Shown here: positions 54,541 to 63,948 of the stretch, piece after piece
How positions within the stretch are numbered: the first letter of the stretch is position 1
Layout of the letters: every line of letters begins with the position of its first letter
Source: Pandoraea cepalis
GTDB lineage: Bacteria; Pseudomonadota; Gammaproteobacteria; Burkholderiales; Burkholderiaceae
Assembly (NCBI RefSeq): GCF_902459665.1
Contig: NZ_CABPSL010000007.1
Location: 168,752-232,751 of the forward strand
Reading direction: 5' to 3'
DNA: 64,000 nt
Position numbers and translations under genes: made by a program
The notes under the pieces: model-generated
Databases searched by the model: none
Seen by the model: only the letters and a program-made list of their open reading frames with translations
Told to the model about the DNA's origin: nothing

Positions 54541-55681
54541 GACGCTCTTCCTGACGAAGTTCGGGTGGTGGCGCGCCGGCCGGGGCCTGGCGTTCGCCGC
54601 GTTTGCCGCATTGCTCTACGGTTGTTCGAGTGTGCCTCCGACGAGCACGTCCCGTCCAGGTACGCCACCGTCGACCGTGGCCACGCCGCCCTCGGGCGCG
54701 GGCCGCATGCAGCCCGTGTCGTGGTCGCAGGTCGACGGCTGGCAGGACGACTCGCTCATCGGCGCGCGCCTCGCGCTCGCCCAGAGCTGCGTGAAGCTCG
54801 GCCGTCAAACCAACTGGCAACCTGCGTGCCGCGCGTCCGAGCGTATCGACGATCTGGATCCGGCTGCGGTTCGGCAGTTCTTCGAACAATACTTTACGCC
54901 GTTTCGCATCGCGAACGCCGACGGCACACAGACGGGTCTGATCACGGGCTACTACGAGCCGTTGCTGCACGGCTCGCGCGTGCGTGGCGGCGTGTATCAG
55001 ACACCGCTTTACAAATGGCCCACCGGGCGCCGCGCCGGATCGCTGCCCGCGCGCGCCGAACTCATGCGCAGCGGCATTCTGCGCGGCCACGAGCTGGTGT
55101 ACGTCGACGATCCGGTCGAGGCCTTCTTCCTGCAGGTGCAGGGCTCGGGGCAGGTATTGCTCGACGATGGCACGATCATGCGCGTGGGCTACGCGGGCAA
55201 CAACGACCAACCATACAAGTCGATCGGACGCTGGCTGATCGATCATGGCGAGATCACACCCGCGCAGGCGACGATGCAGGGGATTCGCGCGTGGGCGCGT
55301 GCCAATCCGTCGCGCGTCGATGCCTTGCTCGATGTGAACCCGCGTTTCGTCTTTTTCCGCGAGATGCCGAATCACGGCGTGGGCGGTATCGAGGGGCCGG
55401 TGGGCGCCTTGGGCGTGCCGCTCACGGCGGAGCGATCGATCGCCGTGGATCCGGCCTCGATCCCACTTGGCAGCCCGGTGTTCCTCGCGACCACGCGCCC
55501 GCCGTTCGGTGCCCAGGCGAATACCCCGATCAACCGGTTGATGTTCGCGCAGGACACCGGCAGCGCCATCAAGGGCGGCGTGCGCGCCGATTTCTTCTGG
55601 GGGCTGGGCGACGACGCCGGCGATCTGGCCGGGCGGATGCGCCAGAGCGGCCGCATGTGGGTGTTCCTGCCCAATCAGTGA
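54539..55681 (+). CDS. mltA: Membrane-bound lytic murein transglycosylase A
   Basis: Cleaves peptidoglycan glycan strands with formation of 1,6-anhydromuramic ends, from the inner face of the outer membrane. The lipobox LLYGC puts the lipidated cysteine at residue 29 of 380. The MltA barrel shows GLITGYYEPLLHGSR, the 3D domain has FFREMPNHGVGGIEGPVGALGVPLTAERSIAVDP, and the catalytic aspartate is expected in LMFAQDTGSAIKGGVRADFFWG. No strong ribosome site precedes 54539. The stop is followed by a strong terminator. Confidence 0.93.
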   Translation: MTLFLTKFGWWRAGRGLAFAAFAALLYGCSSVPPTSTSRPGTPPSTVATPPSGAGRMQPVSWSQVDGWQDDSLIGARLALAQSCVKLGRQTNWQPACRASERIDDLDPAAVRQFFEQYFTPFRIANADGTQTGLITGYYEPLLHGSRVRGGVYQTPLYKWPTGRRAGSLPARAELMRSGILRGHELVYVDDPVEAFFLQVQGSGQVLLDDGTIMRVGYAGNNDQPYKSIGRWLIDHGEITPAQATMQGIRAWARANPSRVDALLDVNPRFVFFREMPNHGVGGIEGPVGALGVPLTAERSIAVDPASIPLGSPVFLATTRPPFGAQANTPINRLMFAQDTGSAIKGGVRADFFWGLGDDAGDLAGRMRQSGRMWVFLPNQ

Positions 55682-55697
55682 GCGTCGAGCGTCAACG

Positions 55698-55730
55698 AAA
55701 AAGCCCGCGAATCGATCGCGGGCTTTTTTT
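55698..55730. terminator. Bidirectional intrinsic terminator between mltA and paaK
   Basis: Perfect 11-bp stem (55700-55710 with 55716-55726, loop ATCGA), with a T run to 55730 for mltA and an A run at 55698-55702 that gives a T tail for the convergent paa operon. Confidence 0.92.
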
Positions 55731-55755
55731 CATCGTGACGGACCACGGCCGGCGC

Positions 55756-57051
55756 TTATCGCACCCGCTTGTCCAAAACGCGGCGTGCCTTGCCCACCGA
55801 GCGCTCGATGGCACCGACCGGCTTCACGCGCACCGCGCACGACACGCCGATGAGCGTCTTGATGTCGCGCTTGAGTTCGCCGCCCGCCGATTGCAGCGCC
55901 GTGTCGTCGTGGCTGCCGACGGCGGCCTCGACTTCAACGGCCATCGTGTCCATCGGGCCTTCCTTGTCCAGGATGATCTGATAGTGCGGCGAGAGCAACG
56001 GCTGGCGTAGCAGCAGTTCCTCGATCTGCGACGGGAAGACGTTCACGCCGCGAATGATCATCATGTCGTCGGAGCGGCCGGTGATCTTCTCCATGCGGCG
56101 CATCGTGCGCGCCGTGCCCGGCAGCAGGCGCGTGAGATCGCGCGTGCGGTAGCGGATGATCGGCAGCGCTTCCTTCGTGAGCGAGGTGAACACCAGTTCG
56201 CCGAACTCGCCGTCGGGCAGCACTTCTCCGGTCACCGGATCGATGATCTCGGGGTAGAAGTGATCTTCCCAGATCGTCGGGCCGTCCTTGGTCTCGGCAC
56301 ATTCACTGGCGACTCCGGGGCCCATCACTTCCGAAAGACCGTAGATGTCGACCGCGTCGATGCCCATGCGCTTCTCGATGGCCGAGCGCATGTCGTTCGT
56401 CCACGGCTCGGCGCCGAAGATGCCGATGCGCAGCGACGATTCCGCAGCCACCAAGCCTTGACGCTCAAGTTCGTCGGCAATCGCGAGCATGTAGCTCGGC
56501 GTGACCATGATGATGTCCGGCTTGAAATCCTGAATCAGTTGCACCTGCTTCTCGGTCTGGCCGCCGCCGAACGGGATCACGGTCAACCCGGCACGCTCGG
56601 CGCCGTAGTGCGCGCCGAGACCGCCCGTGAACAGGCCGTAGCCGTAGCTGACGTGCACCTTGTCGCCGCGACGCGCGCCGGCGGCACGGATCGAGCGCGC
56701 CACCAGATCGGCCCACGTGCTGATGTCGTTGGCCGTGTAGCCCACGACCGTCGGCTTGCCGGTGGTGCCCGACGACGCATGCACGCGCGAGACCTGCTCC
56801 ATCGGTACGGCGAACATGCCGAACGGATAGCTGTCGCGCAGATCCTGCTTCGTCGTGAACGGGAACTTGGCCAGATCGGCCAGCGAGGTCAGATCGTCCG
56901 GGTGGACGCCGGCCTCATCGAACTTGCGGCGATACACCGGCGAATTCTCATAGGCATGCCGCAACGTCGTCTTCAGACGGTCGAGCTGAAGGGCGCGCAG
57001 TTCGTCGAGGCTCGCTTTCTCGATCGGCTCGAGCGGCAAGGCGGTGGTCAT
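55756..57051 (-). CDS. paaK: Phenylacetate-CoA ligase
   Basis: Activates phenylacetate with ATP and CoA, the entry step of the phenylacetyl-CoA pathway. A 431-residue acyl-adenylating enzyme with the phosphate-binding SSGTTGKPTVVGY, YGYGLFTGGLGAHYGAE and the adenylation motif YGLSEVMGPGVASEC; the C-terminal swing-domain lysine region is VGKARRVLDKR. Last gene of the minus-strand run paaN-paaJ-paaG-paaI-paaK, ahead of the shared terminator. Length is standard. Confidence 0.95.
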   Translation of the reverse strand: MTTALPLEPIEKASLDELRALQLDRLKTTLRHAYENSPVYRRKFDEAGVHPDDLTSLADLAKFPFTTKQDLRDSYPFGMFAVPMEQVSRVHASSGTTGKPTVVGYTANDISTWADLVARSIRAAGARRGDKVHVSYGYGLFTGGLGAHYGAERAGLTVIPFGGGQTEKQVQLIQDFKPDIIMVTPSYMLAIADELERQGLVAAESSLRIGIFGAEPWTNDMRSAIEKRMGIDAVDIYGLSEVMGPGVASECAETKDGPTIWEDHFYPEIIDPVTGEVLPDGEFGELVFTSLTKEALPIIRYRTRDLTRLLPGTARTMRRMEKITGRSDDMMIIRGVNVFPSQIEELLLRQPLLSPHYQIILDKEGPMDTMAVEVEAAVGSHDDTALQSAGGELKRDIKTLIGVSCAVRVKPVGAIERSVGKARRVLDKRVR

Positions 57052-57144
57052 GACTGTCTCCTTGGGACTGGCTACTTACTAATACTCACTGATACGTGTG
57101 TGACTCGCGAACCCGTGCCTGGATGCGCGTGCTGCGGGGCCGTG

Positions 57145-57603
57145 TCAGACGACGCTGCCCTTGATCTGCGCGGACTTGCCGCGGAACATCGCGACGGCTT
57201 CGCCGGCCGAGTTCGTCAAGCGAATGTCGTAGATGCCGTGACGCCCCGAGAGCACCTGCTCCTGTGCCTCGGCCGTGAGCGTGTCGCCCCCCGAGACCGG
57301 CTTCAGGAACTCGATGCTGCACCCGGCGGCGACCGTGTTGATGTTGTAGCTGTTGCACGCGAAGGCAAAGGTCGAGTCGGCCAGCGTGAACATCAAGCCG
57401 CCGTGGCAGATGGCGTGGCCGTTGAGAAATTCGTCGCGAATACGCATCGTCATGCGCGCATAGCCCGGGCGCACTTCCTGCAACTCCATGCCGAGCCACT
57501 GGCTCGCGCGGTCGCTGCGGTACATCGATTCGCCCGTGGCGCGGGCGAGTTCTTCCGGTGTCATCTCACTGGTTGCCTTGGGGGCGGGGGAGGTCAGGCT
57601 CAT
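57145..57603 (-). CDS. paaI: Hydroxyphenylacetyl-CoA thioesterase PaaI
   Basis: A 152-residue hotdog-fold thioesterase that releases CoA from dead-end aryl-CoA products of the phenylacetate pathway. The signature NGHAICHGGLMFTLADSTFAFACN carries the catalytic aspartate and the HGG turn. The N-terminus TPEELARATGESMYRSDRAS is typical of PaaI. It lies 32 bases after paaG and 93 before paaK. Confidence 0.93.
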   Translation of the reverse strand: MSLTSPAPKATSEMTPEELARATGESMYRSDRASQWLGMELQEVRPGYARMTMRIRDEFLNGHAICHGGLMFTLADSTFAFACNSYNINTVAAGCSIEFLKPVSGGDTLTAEAQEQVLSGRHGIYDIRLTNSAGEAVAMFRGKSAQIKGSVV

Positions 57604-57635
57604 CGTGTCTCTCGTGTTGTTATGGTGTCGGTCGA

Positions 57636-58418
57636 TCAGCGGCCTTCGAACTTCGGCGCGCGCTTCTCTAGAAACGCGTTCACGCCTTCGGCATAGTCGT
57701 ACGAGGCGCCGAGTGCGCGCTGTCCGTCGCGTTCGAGATCGAGTTGCTGGTCGAGCGTGTTGGTGGCCGAGGCATACAACGCTTCCTTGATCGTGGCGAG
57801 CGCCTTCGTGGGTTGCAACGCCAATTGCGCGGCGAGTTTCTGTGCTTCGGGCAGGAGCGCGTCATCGTCGACGCAGCGCCAGATCAGGCCCCACTGCTCG
57901 GCTTGTTCGGCCGAGAGCTTGTCGCCGAGCATCGCCAGTCCCATCGCGCGCGCCATGCCGACACGTTGCGGCAGGAACCACGTGCCGCCGGTGTCGGGCA
58001 GCAGACCGATCTTCACGAACGCCTGCAGGAAGTTGACCGACGCCCCCGCAAGCACAATGTCGCAGGCAAGCGCCAGATTCGCGCCCGCGCCCGCCGCGAT
58101 GCCGTTCACTGCGGCAATCACCGGCAGCGGCATCGCGCGCAGCTTGCGCACGAGCGGGTTGAAGTTTTCGTCGATCAGCGCCCCGAGATCGGTCGAGGCC
58201 CCCGGCGTGAAGTCCAGATCCGCCAGATCCTGCCCGGCGCAGAAGCCGCGGCCGGCACCGGTCAGCACAATGGCGCGCGCGCCTTGTGCCTGGGCGGTAT
58301 CGAGGGCATCGCGCAACGCCGCGTGCATCTCCCGCGTGAAGCTGTTGAGCTTCTCGGGGCGGTTGAGCGTGATCGTCGCGACGTTGGCTTGCAGCGTCAG
58401 TTGAACCGTGGCGGTCAT
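57636..58418 (-). CDS. paaG: 2-(1,2-epoxy-1,2-dihydrophenyl)acetyl-CoA isomerase
   Basis: A 260-residue crotonase-fold isomerase that turns the ring-epoxide of phenylacetyl-CoA into the oxepin. Oxyanion-hole regions are GFCAGQDLADLD and VNGIAAGAGANLALACDIVLA; the aspartate of the LLPDTGGTWFLPQRVG loop is the catalytic one in this family. The N-terminus TLQANVATITLNRPEKLNSFTREMH is standard. It lies between paaJ and paaI in the same operon. The ring-epoxidase paaABCDE and the ring-cleaving partner are not in this window. Confidence 0.92.
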   Translation of the reverse strand: MTATVQLTLQANVATITLNRPEKLNSFTREMHAALRDALDTAQAQGARAIVLTGAGRGFCAGQDLADLDFTPGASTDLGALIDENFNPLVRKLRAMPLPVIAAVNGIAAGAGANLALACDIVLAGASVNFLQAFVKIGLLPDTGGTWFLPQRVGMARAMGLAMLGDKLSAEQAEQWGLIWRCVDDDALLPEAQKLAAQLALQPTKALATIKEALYASATNTLDQQLDLERDGQRALGASYDYAEGVNAFLEKRAPKFEGR

Positions 58419-58471
58419 CGGTGTCTTCCTCCGGGTGTCGTGATATCGAATGAGCGGAACAGGGCTGGCGA

Positions 58472-59674
58472 TCAGAGGCGCTCAATGGCGATCGCGATGC
58501 CCTGGCCCACGCCGATACACATCGTGCACAGCGCGTAGCGTCCGCCGGTTCGGTGCAACTGATACATCGCCGTGGTGACCAAACGCGCACCCGAGGCACC
58601 CAGCGGGTGGCCCAGCGCAATCGCCCCGCCGTTCGGGTTCACGCGGGCGTCGTCGTCGGCAACGCCGAGCTGACGCAACACCGCCAGACCCTGGCTCGCG
58701 AAGGCTTCGTTCAGTTCGATCACATCGAACTGATCCAGCGTCATGTTCAATTGGCGCAGCAGCTTGAGCGTGGCCGGGGCCGGGCCAATGCCCATGATGC
58801 GGGGGGGCACGCCGGCGGTCGCCATGCCGAGCACGCGCGCGCGGGGCGTGAGGCCGTGCAGCTTGGCGGCGCTCTCGCTCGCGAGCAACAGCGCGCATGC
58901 GCCGTCGTTCACGCCGGAGGCATTGCCCGCGGTCACGGTGCCGTCCGCACGGACCACGCCCTTGAGCTTGGCCAGCGCTTCGAGGCTCGTGGCGCGCGGA
59001 TGCTCGTCACGGTCGACGACGATCGGATCGCCCTTCTTTTGCGCGATCGAGACCGGTGTGATTTCCTGCGCGAGCGTGCCGTCGGCCTGCGCGCGCGCCG
59101 CCTTCTCCTGGCTGCGCACGGCGAAGCGGTCCTGATCTTCGCGGCCGATCTTGAAGTCGTCGGCGACGTTTTCGGCCGTCTCCGGCATCGAATCCACGCC
59201 GTACTGCGCCTTCATCAGCGGGTTGATGAAACGCCAGCCGATGGTCGTGTCGAAGATGGCGGCCTGGCGCGAAAACGCACTGTCGGCCTTGCCCATTACA
59301 AATGGCGCGCGGGTCATCGATTCGACGCCGCCGGCGATCATCAGCCCGGCTTCGCCCGCCTTGATGGCGCGTGCGGCCGTGCCGATGGCGTCCATGCCCG
59401 AGCCGCACAGGCGGTTGAGCGTGGCGCCCGGCACGTCGATCGGCAACTCGGCGAGCAGCGATGCCATGCGGGCCACGTTACGGTTGTCTTCGCCGGCCTG
59501 ATTGGCGCAACCGTAGATGACATCGTCGATCAGGGTCCAGTCGACGTTCGGATTGCGCGCCATGAGCGCCTTGAGGGGAACCGCGCCGAGGTTGTCGGCG
59601 CGTACGTCCTTCAGGGCACCGCCGTAGCGGCCGATGGGGGTGCGGATCGCGTCGCAGATGAAAGCTTCGGTCAT
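58472..59674 (-). CDS. paaJ: 3-oxoadipyl-CoA/3-oxo-5,6-dehydrosuberyl-CoA thiolase
   Basis: A 400-residue thiolase that splits 3-oxoadipyl-CoA to succinyl-CoA and acetyl-CoA at the end of the phenylacetate (PaaJ) and beta-ketoadipate (PcaF) routes; the two names describe near-identical enzymes. The nucleophilic cysteine is in [15 protein letters not shown], the histidine in [20 protein letters not shown] and the second cysteine in [11 protein letters not shown]. Start 59674 gives the usual [19 protein letters not shown]; an earlier in-frame ATG adds 14 unlike residues. Placement among paa genes favours PaaJ. Confidence 0.93.
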   Translation of the reverse strand: MTEAFICDAIRTPIGRYGGALKDVRADNLGAVPLKALMARNPNVDWTLIDDVIYGCANQAGEDNRNVARMASLLAELPIDVPGATLNRLCGSGMDAIGTAARAIKAGEAGLMIAGGVESMTRAPFVMGKADSAFSRQAAIFDTTIGWRFINPLMKAQYGVDSMPETAENVADDFKIGREDQDRFAVRSQEKAARAQADGTLAQEITPVSIAQKKGDPIVVDRDEHPRATSLEALAKLKGVVRADGTVTAGNASGVNDGACALLLASESAAKLHGLTPRARVLGMATAGVPPRIMGIGPAPATLKLLRQLNMTLDQFDVIELNEAFASQGLAVLRQLGVADDDARVNPNGGAIALGHPLGASGARLVTTAMYQLHRTGGRYALCTMCIGVGQGIAIAIERL

Positions 59675-59761
59675 GATCGTTCGTTCCTGTCTTGACTTGG
59701 GGGGCGGGGCTTGCAAGGCGTGTCCGGCGGCGCGCGCAGCGCAAGGCTTCCCGTTCCCTTC

Positions 59762-59773
59762 TCTATATATAGA
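59762..59773. promoter_or_regulatory. AT-only palindrome TCTATATATAGA in the paaN-paaJ gap
   Basis: A perfect 12-bp palindrome in otherwise GC-rich DNA, 88 bases upstream of paaJ. It contains TATATA, a possible -10 box for an internal promoter on either strand. No convincing -35 partner. Confidence 0.3.
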
Positions 59774-59785
59774 TGTATCGGAGGC

Positions 59786-61480
59786 TCAGGCAGCGCCGGC
59801 GTCGGACTTGGCCGGCACATGGTGGCGGCTTTGCACGACACGGAAGCGATTCGCGACGAAGGCGGCGTCGGCCAGGCTCGCGTTGGCGGCCGGGTTGCCG
59901 CCCGTGCCGTGGTAATCCGAGTAGGCCGCGGATTGGTTCACGAACACGCCGCCCGTCAGGTTGAGCGACAGGGCCACGCGCCCTTCGATGGCGGCGTCGA
60001 GCGCCTGGGCCTCGCCCTCGGCGGACGTCGTATACGCCGACAGTGTGAGTGCGCCATGGTCGGCGGCGGTGCGTCCGGCCAGGGCGAACGCCTGGGCGCT
60101 GTTGTCCACGGCGATCACAAAGGCGATCGGGCCAAACCATTCGCGCGTGTAGGTGGCGTCGTCGGCCACATCGAGCGCGACGATCAGCGGCGTGCGCACG
60201 CGGGCGTCGGCGAAGGCCGGGTGCTGGAGCGTCTGGCTGTCGAGCACGACGCGGCCGACCTTGCGGGCGTCGTCGATGCGAGCCAGCACGCCTTCGTTCT
60301 GAATCGCGCCGAGCAGCTCAACGGCCTTGGCCGGGTCGCTGCACGTCTTCTGCACGCTGCCCGCGATGGCGGCGACCACTTCCTCGAACGACACCTTGCC
60401 GTCGGGCGTCTGGATGCCGTCGCGCGGAATGTAGATGTTCTGGGGCGCGGTGCACATCTGGCCCGAGTACAAGGCCAACGAGAAGCCAATGTTGCGGGCC
60501 ATGCCCTTCAGGTCGTCCGTCGAATCGATCACGATCTGGTTCACGCCGGCCTTCTCGGTGTAGACCTGCGCCTGACGCGCGTGGGTCTCCAGCCAGTCGC
60601 CGTTGGCGGTGCTGCCCGTGAAGTCGATCACGCGCACTTCACCGCGCGTGGCCAGTTGCTGGACGATGGCGCCGTCGTTCGGGTTGGTGGCTGCGAGCGT
60701 CACGACATCCGGATCGAAACCGGCGTCGCGCAGGACCTCACGCGCGATCTTCACCGTGATGGCGAGCGGCAGGATCGCGCCCGGATGCGGCTTGACGATC
60801 ACGGCGTTGCCGGTGGCCAGGCTGGCGAACAGGCCCGGATAACCGTTCCACGTCGGGAACGTGCAGCAGCCGAGCACCAGCGCCACGCCACGCGGCACGA
60901 CCGTATAGCGCTTTTCCATGGCGAGCGGCGGGTTCTTGCCCTGCGGCTTTTCCCAATAGGCGCCCGCCGGGATGCGGCGCAGTTCGTCCCACGCATAGGC
61001 CACGGCTTCGAGGCCGCGGTCTTGCGCGTGCGGGCCGCCGGCCTGGAAGGCCATCATGAACGCTTGGCCCGTCGTGTGCATCACGGCATTGGCGATTTCA
61101 AAGCTGCGCGCGTTCAGGCGGTTGAGAATTTCCAGCGATACGCCGACCCAGGCGTCCGGGGTGGCGGCGCGCCATGCCTTGTGGGCGTCGCTCACGCGGG
61201 CGAGCAGGGCGTCGATCTCGAAACCGGGATATGTCGTGCCGAGCGCGAAGCCGAACGGGGAGACCTCCTGGCCGACGCTACCCGTGCTGCCGCGCTGTTC
61301 CAACGGGAAGGCGGCATTCAGATACTGTTTGAAAGCGGCTTCGCCGTCGGCGGCGGCCGTCTCGCCATAAGCACGCGGGCTCGGCATTTCCGTAAACGGG
61401 CTCCAGTAACCACGCGTGGCGATGGCCTGAAGGGCGCGCTCGAGAGTCTCTTGGTGTTTGGCGAAGAGGGGATGAGTCAT
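59786..61480 (-). CDS. paaN: Phenylacetic acid degradation protein PaaN (aldehyde dehydrogenase family)
   Basis: A 564-residue aldehyde-dehydrogenase-fold protein of the PaaN2 type found in Burkholderiales, proposed to act on the open-ring semialdehyde of the phenylacetate pathway. The fold shows CCTFPTWNGYPGLFASLATGNAVIVKPHP, VIDFTGSTANGDWLE and the nucleophile cysteine in YSGQMCTAPQNIYIP. Unlike PaaZ it has no fused hydratase domain. Start 61480 begins MTHPLFAKHQETLERALQAI. It is first in the paaN-paaJ-paaG-paaI-paaK run, 111 bases upstream of paaJ, and a palindromic operator lies 109-138 bases before it. Confidence 0.88.
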   Translation of the reverse strand: MTHPLFAKHQETLERALQAIATRGYWSPFTEMPSPRAYGETAAADGEAAFKQYLNAAFPLEQRGSTGSVGQEVSPFGFALGTTYPGFEIDALLARVSDAHKAWRAATPDAWVGVSLEILNRLNARSFEIANAVMHTTGQAFMMAFQAGGPHAQDRGLEAVAYAWDELRRIPAGAYWEKPQGKNPPLAMEKRYTVVPRGVALVLGCCTFPTWNGYPGLFASLATGNAVIVKPHPGAILPLAITVKIAREVLRDAGFDPDVVTLAATNPNDGAIVQQLATRGEVRVIDFTGSTANGDWLETHARQAQVYTEKAGVNQIVIDSTDDLKGMARNIGFSLALYSGQMCTAPQNIYIPRDGIQTPDGKVSFEEVVAAIAGSVQKTCSDPAKAVELLGAIQNEGVLARIDDARKVGRVVLDSQTLQHPAFADARVRTPLIVALDVADDATYTREWFGPIAFVIAVDNSAQAFALAGRTAADHGALTLSAYTTSAEGEAQALDAAIEGRVALSLNLTGGVFVNQSAAYSDYHGTGGNPAANASLADAAFVANRFRVVQSRHHVPAKSDAGAA

Positions 61481-61588
61481 GGTTGTGGATCTGTCCGTGT
61501 CGGGATGCGGCTGGCGGATTCGCTGTCTGCCGACGGGCGGCAAGACGCAGGTGACGGCACCGGGTCGTCGTCGATCACTTTCATCGAC

Positions 61589-61618
61589 ATTAATTAACCG
61601 ACCGGTTGGTTTGTTAAT
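61589..61618. promoter_or_regulatory. Candidate paa operator, interrupted 30-bp palindrome
   Basis: Core AACCGACCGGTTGGTT (61596-61611) is symmetric except for one pair; outer arms ATTAA (61589-61593) and TTAAT (61614-61618) extend the symmetry. The site is in an AT-rich pocket upstream of paaN. TetR-type PaaR repressors that sense phenylacetyl-CoA are known in betaproteobacteria and bind sites of this size; no regulator gene is in the window. Confidence 0.65.
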
Positions 61619-62012
61619 ATAGCACCAAATCTTCCGGGCGTGGCACACGATGATGCCGGGTTTTCCCCAACGGCTTTGGTGGCGTCCCGAGAGTTGAGCT
61701 TAGGCGGTGGCGATGACGGTGATGAGGCTGTGCCCCGGCTGTCGTGGCGGTGACTCGGCGCGGAGCGCGGGTCGTCTGCTTGGCGGAACGCCAGGTGCGT
61801 GGCCAGGGGATCGATGGCATCATGCCTAACCACTGCAGTTGACGCCTGGCGGGTCTTGTTACCCCTGCTCGCCGTGTGCGCCGCAGCGCTGTTGCGAACC
61901 AACGGTGTGTCCATCGCCTGATGCCTGTTTCCGGTGACTGCCAGGGTATCGATGTCCTGAGTGCGCCGGCCCCCGAAACAAAAGACGAGACTTTGACTGG
62001 AGGAAGAAGAGG
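61619..62012. other. Divergent spacer between the paa operator and the hydratase gene
   Basis: About 390 bases with no convincing gene. It should hold the promoter of the plus-strand hydratase; no second copy of the ACCGACCGGT core occurs here. Immediately before 62013 the purine-rich GGAGGAAGAAGAGG gives a strong ribosome site. Confidence 0.5.
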
Positions 62013-62789
62013 ATGACGTACGAGAATATTCTGGTGGAAACGCGCGGCCGCGTCGGCCTGATCACGCTGAATCGTCCGAAAGCGCTCAACGCGCTGAACG
62101 ATGCGCTGATGGACGAACTGGGCACCGCGCTCACGGCGTTCGATGCCGACGAAGCCATCGGCTGCATGGTGATTACCGGTGGCGAGAAGGCGTTCGCTGC
62201 GGGCGCCGACATCGGCATGATGTCGAAATACACCTTCGCGGATGTATTCAAAGGTGACTACATCACGCGCAACTGGGAAACGGTGCGCCGCATTCGCAAG
62301 CCGGTCATCGCGGCCGTGTCGGGTTTCGCGCTCGGCGGCGGCTGTGAACTGGCGATGATGTGCGATTTCATCATCGCCGCCGAGAACGCCAAGTTCGGCC
62401 AGCCGGAAATCAAGCTTGGCGTGATCCCGGGCGCCGGCGGCACGCAGCGTCTGACGCGCGCCGTATCGAAAGCCAAGGCCATGGACATGTGCCTGACCGC
62501 GCGTTTCATGGACGCCACCGAGGCCGAGCGCGCTGGGCTGGTATCGCGCGTGGTACCGCTCGAGACGCTGCTCGACGAGGCGATCGGCGCGGCCAACACC
62601 ATCTGCGAATATTCATTGCCGGTCGTGATGGCGGCGAAGGAAGCCGTCAACCGCGCATTCGAGTCAACGCTCGACGAAGGCGTGCAGTTCGAGCGCCGGA
62701 TGTTCCATTCTCTCTTCGCGCTTGAGGATCAGAAGGAAGGCATGGCCGCGTTTGTCGAGAAGCGCAAACCGGTTTTCAAACATCGCTGA
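62013..62789 (+). CDS. Enoyl-CoA hydratase (PaaF-like)
   Basis: A 258-residue crotonase-type hydratase that adds water to 2,3-enoyl-CoA. Oxyanion regions are [13 protein letters not shown] and [21 protein letters not shown]; both catalytic glutamates expected for hydratases are present, in GGGCELAMM and in [19 protein letters not shown], unlike the isomerase PaaG. Divergence from the paa operon suggests the 2,3-dehydroadipyl-CoA hydratase step (PaaF); a general fatty-acid hydratase is the alternative. A strong ribosome site precedes 62013. Confidence 0.9.
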   Translation: MTYENILVETRGRVGLITLNRPKALNALNDALMDELGTALTAFDADEAIGCMVITGGEKAFAAGADIGMMSKYTFADVFKGDYITRNWETVRRIRKPVIAAVSGFALGGGCELAMMCDFIIAAENAKFGQPEIKLGVIPGAGGTQRLTRAVSKAKAMDMCLTARFMDATEAERAGLVSRVVPLETLLDEAIGAANTICEYSLPVVMAAKEAVNRAFESTLDEGVQFERRMFHSLFALEDQKEGMAAFVEKRKPVFKHR

Positions 62790-62808
62790 TTCTGGCGTGC
62801 AGTACCGT

Positions 62809-62833
62809 GACGACCTCCTGCGGGGAGGTCGTC
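62809..62833 (+). repeat. Hairpin after the hydratase gene
   Basis: Perfect 10-bp arms GACGACCTCC and GGAGGTCGTC with a five-base loop, 20 bases after the stop. No T tract follows, so it may act as a weak or Rho-assisted terminator or protect the mRNA end. Confidence 0.6.
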
Positions 62834-62873
62834 CTATGATAGGCTGCCGGTTTTTTCAGCAAGGGACAAAACG

Positions 62874-63677
62874 ATGTCGATCAACCGACGCACATTTGCG
62901 CTGGCCTTAGTCGTGGCCTCGGGGCTGCTGTTGGGTGCCTGCGGGAAGAAGGAGGAATCGGCGGCGGGCCGGTCGGCGGGAGCGGACGGCGCGCAGACGG
63001 TGTACGTCGTCGGCACGGACGCCGCCTACGCGCCATTCGAATTCGAAACCGATACCCGGCAGATTGCCGGCTTCGACATCGATGTGATGAAGGCGGTCGC
63101 GGACAAGGCGGGCATCTCCGTGCGTTTCGTCAATACGCCGTTCGAGGGGATCTTCAATTCGTTGGTTCAGGGCGATAGGGACATTCTGATTTCGGCGATC
63201 ACGATCACCGACGAGCGTCGTAAGCAGATGGATTTCTCGGCGCCTTACTTCGAGGCGTCGCAGTTGATTGCCGTGCCGCTGAACTCGACCGTGCAGAAAT
63301 TCGACGATCTGAAGTCCCTCAAGGTGGGCGTGCAGACGGCCACCACGGGCGACGAGGTGGTGCAGAAGCTCATGGGCAAGAACAATCCGTCGGTTAAACG
63401 CTTTGAAGGCACGCCGCTCGCCATGAAGGAGCTGGAGGCCGGCGGTGTCGACGCGGTGGTGGCGGACAACGGCGTCGTGGTGAACTTTGTTGCCAACAAC
63501 CCGGATGCCAAGCTGCGTACGGTCTCCGATAGCAGCTTTCCCAAGGAGTATTACGGGATCGCAGTACGCAAGGGGGATGCCGAGTTGCTGGGCAAGATCA
63601 ACAAGGGGATCGAGGCGATCAAGGCGGACGGGACATATGACGCCATCTTCGCGCGCTACTTCGGCAAGAAGTCCTGA
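62874..63677 (+). CDS. Amino-acid ABC transporter binding lipoprotein, family 3
   Basis: A 267-residue solute-binding protein. The signal peptide ends in the lipobox LLGAC, so Cys23 would be lipidated, which is less common for this family in Gram-negative bacteria. The ligand cleft is seen in DAAYAPFEFETDTRQIAGFDIDV (read in two halves) and AITITDERRKQMDFSAPY, with the Arg binding the amino-acid carboxylate. No permease or ATPase follows before the right-edge promoters, so it is an orphan here. Strong terminator 47 bases downstream. Confidence 0.92.
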   Translation: MSINRRTFALALVVASGLLLGACGKKEESAAGRSAGADGAQTVYVVGTDAAYAPFEFETDTRQIAGFDIDVMKAVADKAGISVRFVNTPFEGIFNSLVQGDRDILISAITITDERRKQMDFSAPYFEASQLIAVPLNSTVQKFDDLKSLKVGVQTATTGDEVVQKLMGKNNPSVKRFEGTPLAMKELEAGGVDAVVADNGVVVNFVANNPDAKLRTVSDSSFPKEYYGIAVRKGDAELLGKINKGIEAIKADGTYDAIFARYFGKKS

Positions 63678-63723
63678 GGTTTGTCATACCAAGGCATTTG
63701 CGGGCGCCGTGATCATTTAAAGA

Positions 63724-63754
63724 AACCCCGTCACGTATCGTGACGGGGTTTTTT
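63724..63754 (+). terminator. Intrinsic terminator of the binding-lipoprotein gene
   Basis: A perfect 12-bp stem (63724-63735 with 63739-63750, loop TAT) followed by a T run to 63754. Textbook form. Confidence 0.95.
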
Positions 63755-63785
63755 CATGGGTTTTCAAATTATTTTCACAAAGGGC

Positions 63786-63814
63786 TTGCCAGGGTACGGG
63801 GTTTTCACTAATAT
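63786..63814 (+). promoter_or_regulatory. Upstream strong promoter (tandem pair, first)
   Basis: TTGCCA (63786-63791) and TAATAT (63809-63814) with exactly 17 bases between. The start region CCGTCTCTCGC resembles that after the second promoter. Part of what looks like an rRNA operon control region. Confidence 0.6.
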
Positions 63815-63948
63815 TCCGTCTCTCGCAACGACAGCGACGCAGCGAAAGCGGCGAAGCGGTGGGGGCGACGGGCTGGAAAGCCCGGTGGTTGGTGGTTTTA
63901 GAGCTGGTGAGTTGCTACGGCGACGAGCGAAGAAGGCGAAAAAAACTG

